DNA of 64,000 bases from Liolophura sinensis (GCF_032854445.1 NC_088300.1:4404001-4468000), one strand, 5' to 3'. Counted from the first letter of the stretch, positions 48,301 to 60,602 are shown. Numbers and translations are program-made. The notes: generated by a model not told the origin, from the sequence alone.

Positions 48301-51300
48301 GTAGAACATTCGACTAGCTGATTGATTCGGATATCATGCTTCACTGAAGTACAACAATCGACAAGCTGATTGATTGGGGTATCATGCTTCATTGAAGCAC
48401 AACAATCGACTAGCTGATTGATTCGGGTATCATGCTCCATTGAAGTACAACGATCGACAAGCTGATTGATTCGGGTATCATGCTTTATTAAAGTACAACA
48501 ATCGGCTAGCTGATTGATTCGGGTATCATGCTCCATTGAAGTACAACGATCGACAAGCTGATTGATTCGGGTATCATGCTTCATTGAAGTAGAACGATCG
48601 ACTAGCTGACTGATTCTGGTATCATGTTCCATTGAAGTACAATAATCGACAGCTGATTGATTCGGGTATCATGCTCTATTGAAGTACAACGATCGACAAG
48701 CTGATTGATTCGGGTATCATGCTTTATTAAAGTACAACAATAGGCTAGCTGATTGATTCGGGTATCATGCTCCATTGAAGTACAACGATCGACAAGCTGA
48801 CTGATTCGGGTATCATGCTTCATTGAAGTAGAACGATCGACTAGCTGACTGATTCTGGTATCATGTTCCATTGAAGTACAATAATCGACAGCTGATTGAT
48901 TCGGGTATCATGCTCTATTGAAGTACAACGATCGACAAGCTGATTGATTCGGATATCATGCTCCATTGAAGTACAACAACCGACAAGTTGATTGATTCGG
49001 GTATCATGCTTCATTGAAGTACAACGATCGATAAGCTGATTGATTCGGGTATCATGCTTCATTGAAGTACAACGATCGACTAGCTTATTGATTCGGGTAT
49101 CATGCTCCATTGAAGTACAACAATCGACAAGCTGATTGATTCGGGTATCATACTCCATTGAAGTACAACGATCGACAAGCTGATTGATTCGGGTATCATG
49201 CTCCATTGAAGTACAACGATCGACAAGCTGATTGATTCGGATATCATGCTCCATTGAAGTACAACAATCGACTAGCTGATTGATTCGGGTATCATGCTCC
49301 ATTGAAGTACAACGATCAACAAGCTGATTGATTCGGGAATCATGCTTCATTGAAGTACAACAATCGACAAGCTGATTGATTCGGGTAACATGCTCCATTG
49401 AAGTACAACCATCGACAAGTTGATTGATTTGTATATCATGATTTATTGAAGTACAACGATCGACTAGCTGATTGATTCGGGTATCATGCTCCATTGAAGT
49501 ACAACGATCGACAAGCTGATTGATTCGGATATCATGCTCCATTGAAGTACAACAATCGACTAGCTGATTGATTCGGGTATCATGCTCCATTGAAGTACAA
49601 CGATCAACAAGCTGATTGATTCGGGAATCATGCTTCATTGAAGTACAACAATCGACAAGCTGATTGATTCGGGTAACATGCTCCATTGAAGTACAACCAT
49701 CGACAAGTTGATTGATTTGTATATCATGATTTATTGAAGTACAACGATCGACTAGCTGATTGATTCGGGTATCATGCTCCATTGAAGTACAACAATCGAC
49801 AAGCTGATTTATTTGGAATATCATGCCTCATTGAAGGACAACGATCGACAAGCTGATTGATTCGGGTATCATGCTCCATTGAAGTACAACGATCGACAAG
49901 CTGATTGATTCGGGTATCATGCTTCATTGAAGTACAACAATCGACAAGCGAATTGATTCCGGTACAATGCTCCATTGAAGTACAACGATCGACAAGCTGA
50001 TTGATTTGGAATATCATGCTCCATTAAAGTACAACGATGGACTAGTTGATTGATTCGGGTATCATGCTCCATTGAAGTAGAACATTCGACTAGCTGATTG
50101 ATTCGGATATCATGCTTCACTGAAGTACAACAATCGACAAGCTGATTGATTGGGGTATCATGCTTCATTGAAGCACAACAATCGACTAGCTGATTGATTC
50201 GGGTATCATGCTCCATTGAAGTACAACGATCGACAAGCTGATTGATTCGGGTATCATGCTTTATTAAAGTACAACAATCGGCTAGCTGATTGATTCGGGT
50301 ATCATGCTCCATTGAAGTACAACGATCGACAAGCTGATTGATTCGGGTATCATGCTTCATTGAAGTAGAACGATCGACTAGCTGACTGATTCTGGTATCA
50401 TGTTCCATTGAAGTACAATAATCGACAGCTGATTGATTCGGGTATCATGCTCTATTGAAGTACAACGATCGACAAGCTGATTGATTCGGGTATCATGCTT
50501 TATTAAAGTACAACAATAGGCTAGCTGATTGATTCGGGTATCATGCTCCATTGAAGTACAACGATCGACAAGCTGACTGATTCGGGTATCATGCTTCATT
50601 GAAGTAGAACGATCGACTAGCTGACTGATTCTGGTATCATGTTCCATTGAAGTACAATAATCGACAGCTGATTGATTCGGGTATCATGCTCTATTGAAGT
50701 ACAACGATCGACAAGCTGATTGATTCGGATATCATGCTCCATTGAAGTACAACAACCGACAAGTTGATTGATTCGGGTATCATGCTTCATTGAAGTACAA
50801 CGATCGATAAGCTGATTGATTCGGGTATCATGCTTCATTGAAGTACAACGATCGACTAGCTTATTGATTCGGGTATCATGCTCCATTGAAGTACAACAAT
50901 CGACAAGCTGATTGATTCGGGTATCATACTCCATTGAAGTACAACGATCGACAAGCTGATTGATTCGGGTATCATGCTCCATTGAAGTACAACGATCGAC
51001 AAGCTGATTGATTCGGATATCATGCTCCATTGAAGTACAACAATCGACTAGCTGATTGATTCGGGTATCATGCTCCATTGAAGTACAACGATCAACAAGC
51101 TGATTGATTCGGGAATCATGCTTCATTGAAGTACAACAATCGACAAGCTGATTGATTCGGGTAACATGCTCCATTGAAGTACAACCATCGACAAGTTGAT
51201 TGATTTGTATATCATGATTTATTGAAGTACAACGATCGACTAGCTGATTGATTCGGGTATCATGCTCCATTGAAGTACAACGATCGACAAGCTGATTGAT

Positions 51301-52075
51301 TCGGATATCATGCTCCATTGAAGTACAACAATCGACTAGCTGATTGATTCGGGTATCATGCTCCATTGAAGTACAACGATCAACAAGCTGATTGATTCGG
51401 GAATCATGCTTCATTGAAGTACAACAATCGACAAGCTGATTGATTCGGGTAACATGCTCCATTGAAGTACAACCATCGACAAGTTGATTGATTTGTATAT
51501 CATGATTTATTGAAGTACAACGATCGACTAGCTGATTGATTCGGGTATCATGCTCCATTGAAGTACAACAATCGACAAGCTGATTTATTTGGAATATCAT
51601 GCCTCATTGAAGGACAACGATCGACAAGCTGATTGATTCGGGTATCATGCTCCATTGAAGTACAACGATCGACTAGCTGATTGATTCGGGTATCATGCTC
51701 CATTGAAGTACAATAATCGACTAGCCGATCGATTTGGGTATCATGTTCCATTGAAGTACAATAATCGTCAAGCTGATTGATTCGGGTATCATGCTTCATT
51801 GAAGTACAACAATCGACAAGCTGATTGATTCGGGTATCATGCTTCATTGAAGTACAATAATCGACAAGCTGATTGATTCGGGTATCATCCTTCATTGAAG
51901 TACAACAATCGACAAGCTGATTGATTCGGGTATCATGCTTCATTGAAATACAACAATCGACTAGCTGATTGATTCGGGTATTATGCTCCATTGAAGTACA
52001 ACGATCGACAAGCTGATTGATTCGGGTATCATGCTTCATTGAAGCAGAACAATTGACTAGCTGATTGATTCGGGT
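42335..52075. repeat. 48-bp tandem array, about 200 units
   Basis: Unit GATTGATTCGGGTATCATGC then TCCATTGAAGTACAACGATCGACAAGCT, with two-way variation at several sites (AACGATC or AACAATC; GACAAGC, GACTAGC or GGCTAGC; CTCC or CTTC). Most of the - strand reads a 16-residue M-E-H-D-T-R-I-N-Q-L-V-D-R-C-T-S repeat, in frames of up to 327 codons. Frames end where a unit has TTTGGAATATC in place of TTCGGGTATC (one base longer, 49 bp) or CGACAGCTG in place of CGACAAGCTG (one base shorter). A 1,776-bp block (37 units) is tandemly duplicated at about 48076-51668, and a 288-bp block (6 units) is duplicated inside it. I see no start context, signal or unique domain that would make this a gene. Confidence 0.97.
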
Positions 52076-52300
52076 TGATTGATATCAGCAATGGACAGCA
52101 ATGGACTTGTTTCTCCCAATTATAACTCTTCACTAAAATACAAAGATCGTTTGTCTGATTCGGATTTGATATTTCATTTGAAATGAAACAATAGATTCAT
52201 TGCTTCGAGTTTTATGTCATCACTGGGATTAAATACTCTGCCGATTGCTTGAGATCGACGCCTTCAATAAAGTTCAATACTGATTTGGGTATGTCGAGTC
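52076..52300. repeat. Decayed right shoulder of the 48-bp array
   Basis: Pieces such as TCACTAAAATACAAAGATCG, CTGATTCGGATTTGATATTT and TTCAATAAAGTTCAATACTG keep the unit's order but with many changes and length shifts. Confidence 0.5.
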
Positions 52301-54660
52301 GCACGTATAGTTTTAAACATTATATCGGTACTATTTTGAAAGTGTATTCTTAGTCTTAGATTCGTGAAGATATCATGCACGCATGTCACAGACTGCATCT
52401 ATGTTATGACTAGCGGGGAGACAGACGTTAAAACATTTGCCGGCCACTGCAGTAAACATTGTATGAACGGAAACCATAAATGATTTCTCCGAGTTGATTT
52501 GCTCTTGTTCTGTCCACAGTTCTGTCTGCTTATTTCATTTACCTCAACTACGACTTGGTCACTGGAAGTCGTTAGGTCTTCGTGCAGTTCAAATTTGCAG
52601 ACAAACTTGGTATGCAGGCTGTTAACAGATGTTTTGATATCAAGAAACAAAGATTTTTCACGCTATGGCCAAATACGAAGACTTCAATCACTTCAGAATC
52701 TTTCCCCTTTTTTATCTGGTAATAGTGTTCCATGATAATTTCACGAAAACTAATTCAATGTTTTCCAGAGTGATCTCAATCATTGCCTGAAATAGTTAAT
52801 AGCTGAATGCATCCAGATTTCCCACATATCAGTTTGGTAAAACCAATATAAAAGTACCAGTACAGTGTACATAGTGGAAGACGTCAAAATAGCCATGATA
52901 GTTTATTTAACAGCAAAGTAGTCGACCCACAGCCTTAGTGTTAGTGTGATGTGTTCTAAAAGAGATGCTAGATATACTAAATACTAGACAACTAGAATTT
53001 GCTAAAGCATCCCTTTTTATCTTTGAGTGGTAATTTCAAGTGTTCAAACTTCCGGACAATAAGTTGTCAAGATGACTAAGATCTAATTAAAGACCATACA
53101 TTTGAGCATATGAATGACAGGATGATTTAACTCCTTTCTTTTGGAAATCCACAGGGAGCGAAATGCTATTAGGGAAAATGTGAAATAAAGAAAGGTTAGG
53201 AGTGACATGGGTTTAAAAACATAGCGCTTCCCTAAATAATGGAAACTGTAGATAAAAGTTGATAAGTGAAAGCTTCTTTTTTGATCAGACTTACACTCAC
53301 ACTGACACCACGTGCGGCAGCAATATTCCTGCTGAAACAAATTGACTACCCCAGTTTACACAGCAGTTTGTAATAATACATTCGGTTGGAATGCCTTTGT
53401 CCCACTCACTTGGTTTGTTCTTTACACATGTGCGTAGAGGGTTTTAGCTAACCGGTGGGACGGGGAGAGGTCGGTAGTGGGCAGTCTCCCACTAACCTGT
53501 TTCACCTGCTGGCGGGAATAGAACTTATATTTTGCCTTTAGTCAGTCTTTCTTTCTTTAGTCGCTTGACTAGTATTTATGTATGTATGTTTACTTTCCAA
53601 ACCGTTTAATGGTGTGTCATATTTGCTGTATATTTTGATATGACACTGACATATATATGTAATTTGTTTCCTATATCATGCATTCTGTTGTCGTACAACA
53701 TCAGTACTTCAATTCAGCACAAACTAGCTCAGTTCACATAGTTGTCTAGAATCATTCATTTAGCAGCAATCTGCCAATGGAAGTGTGGAACCTTAATAAA
53801 TAATGAAACAAGAAATAATGTCATTTCTTTGCCCTCAAACTGCTCCGCCGGATGATTTCAAAACTGCATCCCATGATTAAAAGCATTCCCAACAAAAGCA
53901 ATATCAACATCACCGTCCTCCCACAAAACAGCTGAAAACAATGTAATAATTTTCTGTAATTAATTAGTCATAGAACATTTGGTAAATATTACATTTTAAA
54001 CAGCCGTGTATGCTCCCAGCATGGATGAAGAGGTCATCGTTAGTTAAGTGTACAGAATTACCCTAAGGTTGCGCCACGGCTAGATGGAGTTTGATTTATG
54101 CTAATTCTCTGGTCTTGTCTTGAGTAAGTTGATCTGTTTACCAACTCGGTAATGTAATTGTATAATACTGACTAACTGTTGGCGGACTTAGACGATTGCT
54201 ACGGATCGGCCGTAACTTAACCCCGGATCAGAGGGAGCGCGGACCGCTCGCAGACCTTGGTCCGTGACATCTGGGCACTTGCGCAGTGGAAACAGAGCCG
54301 ACCAGACAGAGATGTCGTGTCAGCTTTGTTTACAGAGGGAAACGAGAGAAAATATGACTCGTCAGTACCGTAATGCAGTGTCACGCCTAAGGGTTATATC
54401 CCCCTCATTTACAAAGCGATTACTCCGCGTATAACTAACATAGATGCTTGACTCTGGTTAGTATCACTCTCCGTGAACTGATAGATTGTTTTCTTCCTCA
54501 TCTGTAAAACTGACAAATTCCTGAATGCAGAGGACGTATCATTTACTAGGCGTATATACGCAGTTTATATGTACACAGGCCACTCTCAGAAGCGGACTGA
54601 CTTCGAGTGAATTGCTTACGCTTTTATATTTTCACATTCGAAAGAAACAATGTACGAACA
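52301..54660. other. Mostly unique sequence; GC-rich patch at 54180-54330
   Basis: No supported gene. 54180-54330 is GC- and CpG-rich (ATCGGCCGTAACTTAACCCC, GGGAGCGCGGACCGCTCGCA) against an AT-rich background and could be a promoter or enhancer for a gene I cannot see. Confidence 0.35.
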
Positions 54661-54667
54661 TAACTCC

Positions 54668-54673
54668 TTTATT
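54668..54673 (-). terminator. AATAAA polyadenylation signal for the small ORF 54985-54776
   Basis: TTTATT on + (AATAAA on -), about 105 bases past the stop of the small cysteine-rich frame, a plausible 3' UTR length. Confidence 0.45.
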
Positions 54674-54775
54674 ATAGATTAAAGTTAATCGTTGGGAAAA
54701 TTGGAATTCGACAGACATATCTAAAGATCTCAGACTCCGTTTAATCGGCTAACCGGTTTTAACAATTCGTAGACT

Positions 54776-54985
54776 TTAACAACTCGACATATGACTCAAT
54801 ACGACTGTACAAGAACCCTGTGTATTTCGCCTGCATAGGCAAGCAACAGGAAGAGGGCTTAGAGCACCTAACAATCCATTCAAATTATATGTAACAAACT
54901 GCGAACATGCAGCTATGTTTGTCCTTGCAACTTTCACAGATGAACAAAGTATAGCTGCGAACATCAGGCAAAGTAGATCTTTCAT
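54776..54985 (-). CDS. Candidate small secreted cysteine-rich protein, 69 residues
   Basis: Begins at an ATG in good context (AGAAATGA) and ends at TAA. The first 20 or so residues (M-K-D-L-L-C-L-M-F-A-A-I-L-C-S-S-V) form a charged start plus hydrophobic core typical of a signal peptide, with a likely cleavage after about residue 18-25. The remaining chain has five Cys (A-A-C-S, A-C-L-C, G-S-C, S-S-C) with one at the very C-terminus. An AATAAA follows about 105 bases downstream. I recognise no family; secreted small Cys-rich proteins in molluscs include antimicrobial, shell-matrix and signalling peptides, and nothing here separates these. An intronless chance frame of this length is quite possible. 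Confidence 0.4.
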   Translation of the reverse strand: MKDLLCLMFAAILCSSVKVARTNIAACSQFVTYNLNGLLGALSPLPVACLCRRNTQGSCTVVLSHMSSC

Positions 54986-55344
54986 TTCTTTCGAATTTCA
55001 GTTGCGAAAAACAGGCACACTCTGCTTGTTACACGTTTCGAATTTTATTGCTAACATATTAGATCAACTAACTGTATAGGCATCACGGATATTGGTACTA
55101 GACAATATGGCCATAAGTAAGAAATGGGGAAGACGGTTGCGACTATGGGTTCCACTGACTAGGCCAACAAGAAATGCGAAAGGACAATACAAGAAAATGA
55201 CTAGGCCAAAGGACGAGACAAAAGTATTAAAGAACGAGGGAAATGCATGAATTTCTACCAAATCTCGAATTTCACACCGTGCAACTTAACCGTAAATTAA
55301 GCCGAATTCCACAAACTGCTCCATTTCACAGTCTTTTGAACATG
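54986..55344. other. No supported gene
   Basis: Includes a 65-codon frame (55261-55064, -) with hydrophobic stretches but no other support. Possible promoter of the small ORF. Confidence 0.35.
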
Positions 55345-55428
55345 CTCCAAAGACTGAAACAATGAAACATACGAACTCCCAACTGTCCGCGAGTGCCTGC
55401 GATTTTTTACCACCTGAGCTATCCCCGT
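55345..55428 (-). mobile_element. Degenerate tRNA-like sequence (tRNA pseudogene or SINE head)
   Basis: On - it reads GGGGATAGCTCAGGTGGTAA (a good A box and D-arm), then about 40 bases later GGGAGTTCGTATGT in place of the B box. The anticodon arm does not pair convincingly and the acceptor end is missing, so it is not a working tRNA gene. Confidence 0.4.
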
Positions 55429-58400
55429 TTTCACGCTTATGAGTCTACCTGCCACCTTCGCACGTGAAGCTTGGAGTGAGTGCTACCTGACAACTCTCAC
55501 AACAGATCTTGTGTATTGAGTGCTTTTAAAATCACTGCGTTAAAAATTACTCACTCATTCAACTGTTTGGCTGACAATAACTGCGTTCATTTCCAATAGA
55601 GGTATGAGGACAGACGTTTCGGCCTTTCTGGACAAAGGAAAATATGGTTTCAATAGCTGTCTAAATCGCTGTCTTTCATGTGGATGAGCTTGAGTGACAG
55701 GCTTGTAATGATATGTTATTAGGCTATTGTATGAGGATGTTAGCCAACCACTCGGAAAGACAATGCTTGAAAGTAGTGCGTCAAGTTGGCAGCGGTAGGT
55801 GTAGCAGAGGTCTCTGGGTGAGTTTGACCTCTGCCAACATGAGAGGACATTGCAAATGCATCCTTTCATAACGTTTTCATGTTACATTTTGGAGTCTCTT
55901 GCCTAGGTCTGCTTTTTTAACGTGTAGCACCCACTTGAACAATTCAATTCACGTCGTGCGATGATTATTGTCAGGGGACGTGTGGCTTCTGAAAATAGGT
56001 TACAAATTCGGTCCGGCGCCTTAATTCTGTGTCGTGTTTCTGTGATGCAGCACTAAAAAAAACAACGGCATGATGTGGCTCAAGTAACGTCGACACGACG
56101 TTTATTTAACCTCAACAAACTAAGCAAATATGATAAAACAAATGCCGAGGCCTAATCAGTGTCAGCTTGCTAGAGTTTAACCGCTGGAAAAATGGCATTT
56201 TGGTTGGCCTTTCATTTGAATAGATATGTCTAAACTCAAAACTAAAATCTAGGGTTTTGCTGAGGTCCTCACTGGTCTCTGGTCAAAAGTTCCCGCTTTA
56301 AGTTACACTGAAAAGGTGCCCGATAGAGCATTCAACATGGCCTACGTTTGGGTAAAATCAACAGCTAAACTTTACGTTAATGTGTTTCAACACTTCAACA
56401 TTGATCTCAGAAATATCTGCATTTCTAGTGTTTTTTGGTTTTTGTAAGCAAAGGACCTTGACCTTGACTGGTCACCTCCTAACTTGTTGGTTTATTGTGA
56501 TTTTACCGATGTCTGAGCAGTCTCACAAAGTTTAACAGCTCACAAAACCACATTAGCAGATATCACATTGCACCGGCTATGCAAAACTGGGAACACTTTC
56601 GCAAACTAAAATATAAAGTTCCTTGTAACTTTTTTAAAATGGCACTGCGTTGGGTTAACGTGACGTTATTTACCAGAAAAGTTACAAGTTGTGCGAAAGC
56701 GAGCCCATTCCGCTTCGTTGATCGTATGGGTATTTACTTCTACCCCCTTGTTTAGAGCTTGGTTTCCTGTATATTTAGTCCTCAGCAGCTTTGATGATTA
56801 TACTTGTTTCACTTACTTGTTGTGTGATAATTAAGCATCAGTCTGTGTTATTATGTAAATAAAACTTTAGCGACGAAACATAACATATGTTCATACCTGT
56901 TAATTCGGTTATAGACAATAGTGTTGCGAAGCTAGTCACCTGACCTGTCTCTGTGTAACAGACGAGCACCAGATCACCCCGAAATTTGCCCAAGGAACAG
57001 GTTATTTTCATAACTATTATTCTTTGTTCAAAGAAGCTTTATTTTGCTCTTCAACATTTATGCTGGTGACAGATGACATATACGGGACTTGTACACCGTA
57101 AATGCCTCAGGGCGGGCAACAAGGCGTTACGATCCGTGCTCCTCCCTCCGAGTTCAGCGCTATGTCACACGTAAATCATACACAGGCCTGTCGTCAATTA
57201 CACAACAGAAAACATTATGTTTTGGTGAACCATAATCCTATGTACGTCGATATATCCACGCCTCCAAATAGCACCCAACATTTTCATCACTGGCGAAATT
57301 AATGTAAGATACTTCGAGGGGCCTTTTCCGCAAAGGCGTATTGATATTCCCTCTGATTTAATCAAGCGGCTCAAGATCAATAGTAAAAACTATTGTATTC
57401 TCTTTGAAAACTTTCCTCATTTGTTGCTGACCTTTCGTTGAAATTTTGTTACATTTAACTGGAATGATTTCACAACAATTCAACACCTCATTAAACGACA
57501 TTATAATGAATGCCTTGTTTCATTGATTTTTTTTCACAGACATCTGCCTGACTATTAGAAAAAAACAGTTTAATTTCTTAAGTAAGTAACTTAATTTCTT
57601 TAGAAAGTAAATAACTTAATTTTCTTATGGGAAAGAGTTTTTCTTTCAAGTTTGGTGAGTCTTTCCTTCATTCCTTCAAAAATATACGTTCCCTATGTAA
57701 GTCTTGTTATTCAAAATTCTTTCAAAAAGTTTCCTCTCTTGCCTTTGCCGATCCATTACAAACGTGTTTCACGATCACAGTAATTGTAGTGTACATAGCT
57801 AAATGGGTGTCATTGACTTTACTGCTCTCCCATGCAATATATACAGCTATAGCATAGCCAGATACACGTTTGCTAGCCTGTGTTGATTATGCGTATCTTA
57901 TCCTTCACAAACGCTCTATACTAGATGTTATCATGTTGTTGACAGTGGATACTGTATCCAGCAGGGATTATTGTGTATAGACCGAGGTAACGCCCACCTC
58001 CTAACAAAATGAATGATATGGCTTCATTTCTGATTTAAATACAGTCTATTCGACACGATTACATCTGGAAAATTCCCTGCAATTATCGAAAGAAAAACCA
58101 CGAGTGTCTGTTCTCATTTATATCAAGTTTAACTTGTATTCCTGCCCGCCACTTCACAGCTTGGCAATCAATTTTATCCACGCTCAGTACGTAGACTTGT
58201 CAGACTGATTATAGAGATACGTCACTGTTTAAATTCTGTCTGCTGGAACTGTGTTATATCGACCTTTTAGTGTTCAATCTTTACGACTTGGCGGCACGCG
58301 AACCGAGCCACACTGATCACGTGATCAGCAGTTCCGTGTTTTTATCTCCCACAGTTAATGGTGTTGCCGTCATCATTGCCTTTACACTTTAGCGAGTTTA

Positions 58401-58552
58401 CTGGTTAGGGAGTAAGAAAAGGCTATAGTCCAATTTTAATGCCATAAGAGCGACATAGTTTTCTGCTTCCATAACGTGAAATATTAAATAATAATATTTG
58501 TCTTATGTTTTATGCTTGGAATTATTGTGTCAAGCCAAAAGTGAAAACATTG
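55429..58552. other. Unique AT-rich sequence
   Basis: Several unsupported small frames: 55869-55555 (-, 104 codons), 57102-57302 (+) and 57627-57857 (+, with a hydrophobic C-terminal half). No domain or splice pattern found. Confidence 0.4.
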
Positions 58553-59565
58553 TATGCCATGGAGGACAGATGATATAGAGAAGAAAGATGCCATGGAGGA
58601 GAGAAATGCCATAGGAGAAAGAGATACCATAGAAGAGAGAGATAACATATAGGAGAGATATGCCATAGAGGAGAGAGATGCCGTAGAGGAGAGACATGCC
58701 GTAGAGTAGACAGAATCCATAGAGGAGAGATATGCCACACACGAGAGCGCTGCCATATAGGAGAGAGATGTCATATAGGAGAAAGATGTCATAGACGAGA
58801 GATATTGCCATAGGCGGAGAGATGTCATAGAAGAGAAAAAGGCCATATAGGAGGGAAAAGACTGGAAGAGACACATGCTGTAGAGGAGAGAAAGGCCATA
58901 GAGTGGAGATATGCCATTGAGGAGAGAGATGCCATGGAGGAGAGACATGCCATAGAGGAGAGATATGCCAAGGAGGAGAGACATCACGTAAAGGAGAGAA
59001 AGTCCATAAAGGAGGGCGATGCCATATTGACGAGAGATGCCGTAGAGGAGAGAGATGCCATAGAAGAGTGACATGCCAGAGAGGGGAGACATGTTGTTGA
59101 GGAGAGAGAGGCCATAGAGGGGAGAGATACCATAGAGGAAAGAGATGCCTTATACGAGATATATGCTATAGAGGAGAGAGATACTACAGAGGAGAGAGAT
59201 GCCATAGAGGAGAGACATGCCGGAGAAGCCATAAAGGAGAGAGATGTCATAGAGGGGAGAAGCCATAGAGGGAAAGATGCTATAGAGGAGAGATATGTCA
59301 TAGAGGAGAGAGGCCATAGAGAGAAAGATGCCATAGAGGAGAGAGATGCCATAGAGGAGATAGATGCTATCGAGTATAGAGATGCCATAGGAAAGAGGAC
59401 ATAAAGAAAAGAGATGCCATATGGGAGAGAGATGCCATAAAGGAGAGAGGGGCCGTAGAGGAGAGGAGTCATAGAGGAGAGAGAGATGCCGCAGAGAGAG
59501 GTCTTTGAGAAGAGGGAGGCCATACCGGAGACAGAGAGAGGTCATGCAGCAGAAAGAGCGGCCAT
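58553..59565. repeat. 18-bp purine-rich tandem array, about 55 units
   Basis: Unit ATGCCATAGAGGAGAGAG on + with many single-base and short length variants. The + strand is almost all purine between the CC-T interruptions. The - strand is open in all frames and reads hydrophobic six-residue repeats such as S-L-L-Y-G-I and S-S-M-A-S-L. These overlap in different frames over the same DNA, which argues against a gene. Confidence 0.95.
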
Positions 59566-59594
59566 AACGGATTGAATAAAATATAGTTGACTTT

Positions 59595-59900
59595 ATGTCA
59601 GATGTAATCGTAGAATCAAGAGAGAGATCACCGTGACCTTTGGGCCAGATGCAATCGTAGAATCAAGGGATGATCACTGTGACTTAATGCCAGATGTAAT
59701 CGTAGAATCAAGGGATGATCACTGTGACTTAATGCCAGATGTAATCGTAGAATCAAGGGATGATCACTGTGACTTAATGCCAGATGTAATCGTGGAATCT
59801 TGGAGTGATTACTGTGGTTTTATACCAGATGTAAATCGTAGAGTCTAGAAATGATCAATGTAGCTTCAGCCAGATGTGAATAATAAAATCTAGGACTGAA
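59595..59900. repeat. 45-bp tandem array, about 6 units
   Basis: Unit GATGTAATCGTAGAATCAAG then GGATGATCACTGTGACTTAATGCCA. The centre copies (59650-59790) are nearly identical and the outer ones decayed. Not related by sequence to the other 45-bp array at 41436. Confidence 0.92.
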
Positions 59901-60261
59901 GCTTAAGCCATATCTGCTTTATAGAATCTTGCAATGGCCCTTGCTGCCTAAAAACGCCGTGTCGGCATTACCATATCTACGCCACTTCTGTACTACAGCA
60001 TGTATGAATGACTATTGTGGCATTATCCCTGCTGCGCAAGATTTTACATCGATCAACATTTTCTAATGTTAACAAAAATACTACCAGAATTCACACAATC
60101 TCACTGGATTAATAAGATGAGTAAAGTTGCCCAAAACTGCTTATTTATGTTTTCTTAAAATCTTTTCATTTTGTGTGAGGCACGCAACTAGCAACACCTG
60201 TCTTCTCAGTGAACCAACCAGGCAGACTTAATATCATAATCTGACTGCTCAGCTCCTGGAG
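59901..60261. other. No supported gene
   Basis: Unique sequence between the 45-bp array and the SINE. Confidence 0.4.
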
Positions 60262-60602
60262 TGAGTGAGTGAGTGCTTGGGGTTTAACGTCGTACTTAAC
60301 AATTTGTCAGTCATACAACGACGAAGGAACCCTTAGAGAGCATGTAATGTGCCTCCTTGTTGCAGGACGGATTTCCACCGCTCTTTTATCTAGTGCTGCT
60401 TCATTGAGACACCTTACCGAAGGCAAGTAAGACGTGCCGCCCGAGCCATTATACTGATTCAGGTCAACCAGTCGTTGCGTTCATGCTGAACGCCAAGCGT
60501 AACTTCCTCTTTTGTGGTCTTAGGTGTGACTTGACCCAGGATTGACCCTGGATCTACCGCTCCGGAAACGGACGCTCTACCAACTGTGTTATCGGCGCCA
60601 GT
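60262..60602 (-). mobile_element. tRNA-derived SINE, family 2, full length
   Basis: On - it starts GGCGCCGATAACACAGTTGG then TAGAGCGTCCGTTTCCGGAG (A box and anticodon arm-like) and GGGTCAATCC (B box). A body of about 220 bases follows, ending in ACGACGTTAAACCCCAAGCA and a CTCACTCACTCACTC tail. The same 3' end is seen at 5878-6105. Confidence 0.88.

Noticed and set aside
42335-52075. Many - strand frames of 60-327 codons as genes
   Set aside because: They are one 48-bp unit read through; frames differ only by where a one-base variant unit falls, with no unique domain, signal or splice evidence.
55345-55428. Functional tRNA on -
   Set aside because: A box is good but B box is poor and acceptor and anticodon stems do not pair.
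58484-59545. Hydrophobic repeat membrane proteins on -
   Set aside because: Several frames overlap on the same 18-bp array with equally hydrophobic products, the expected result of a pyrimidine-rich strand.
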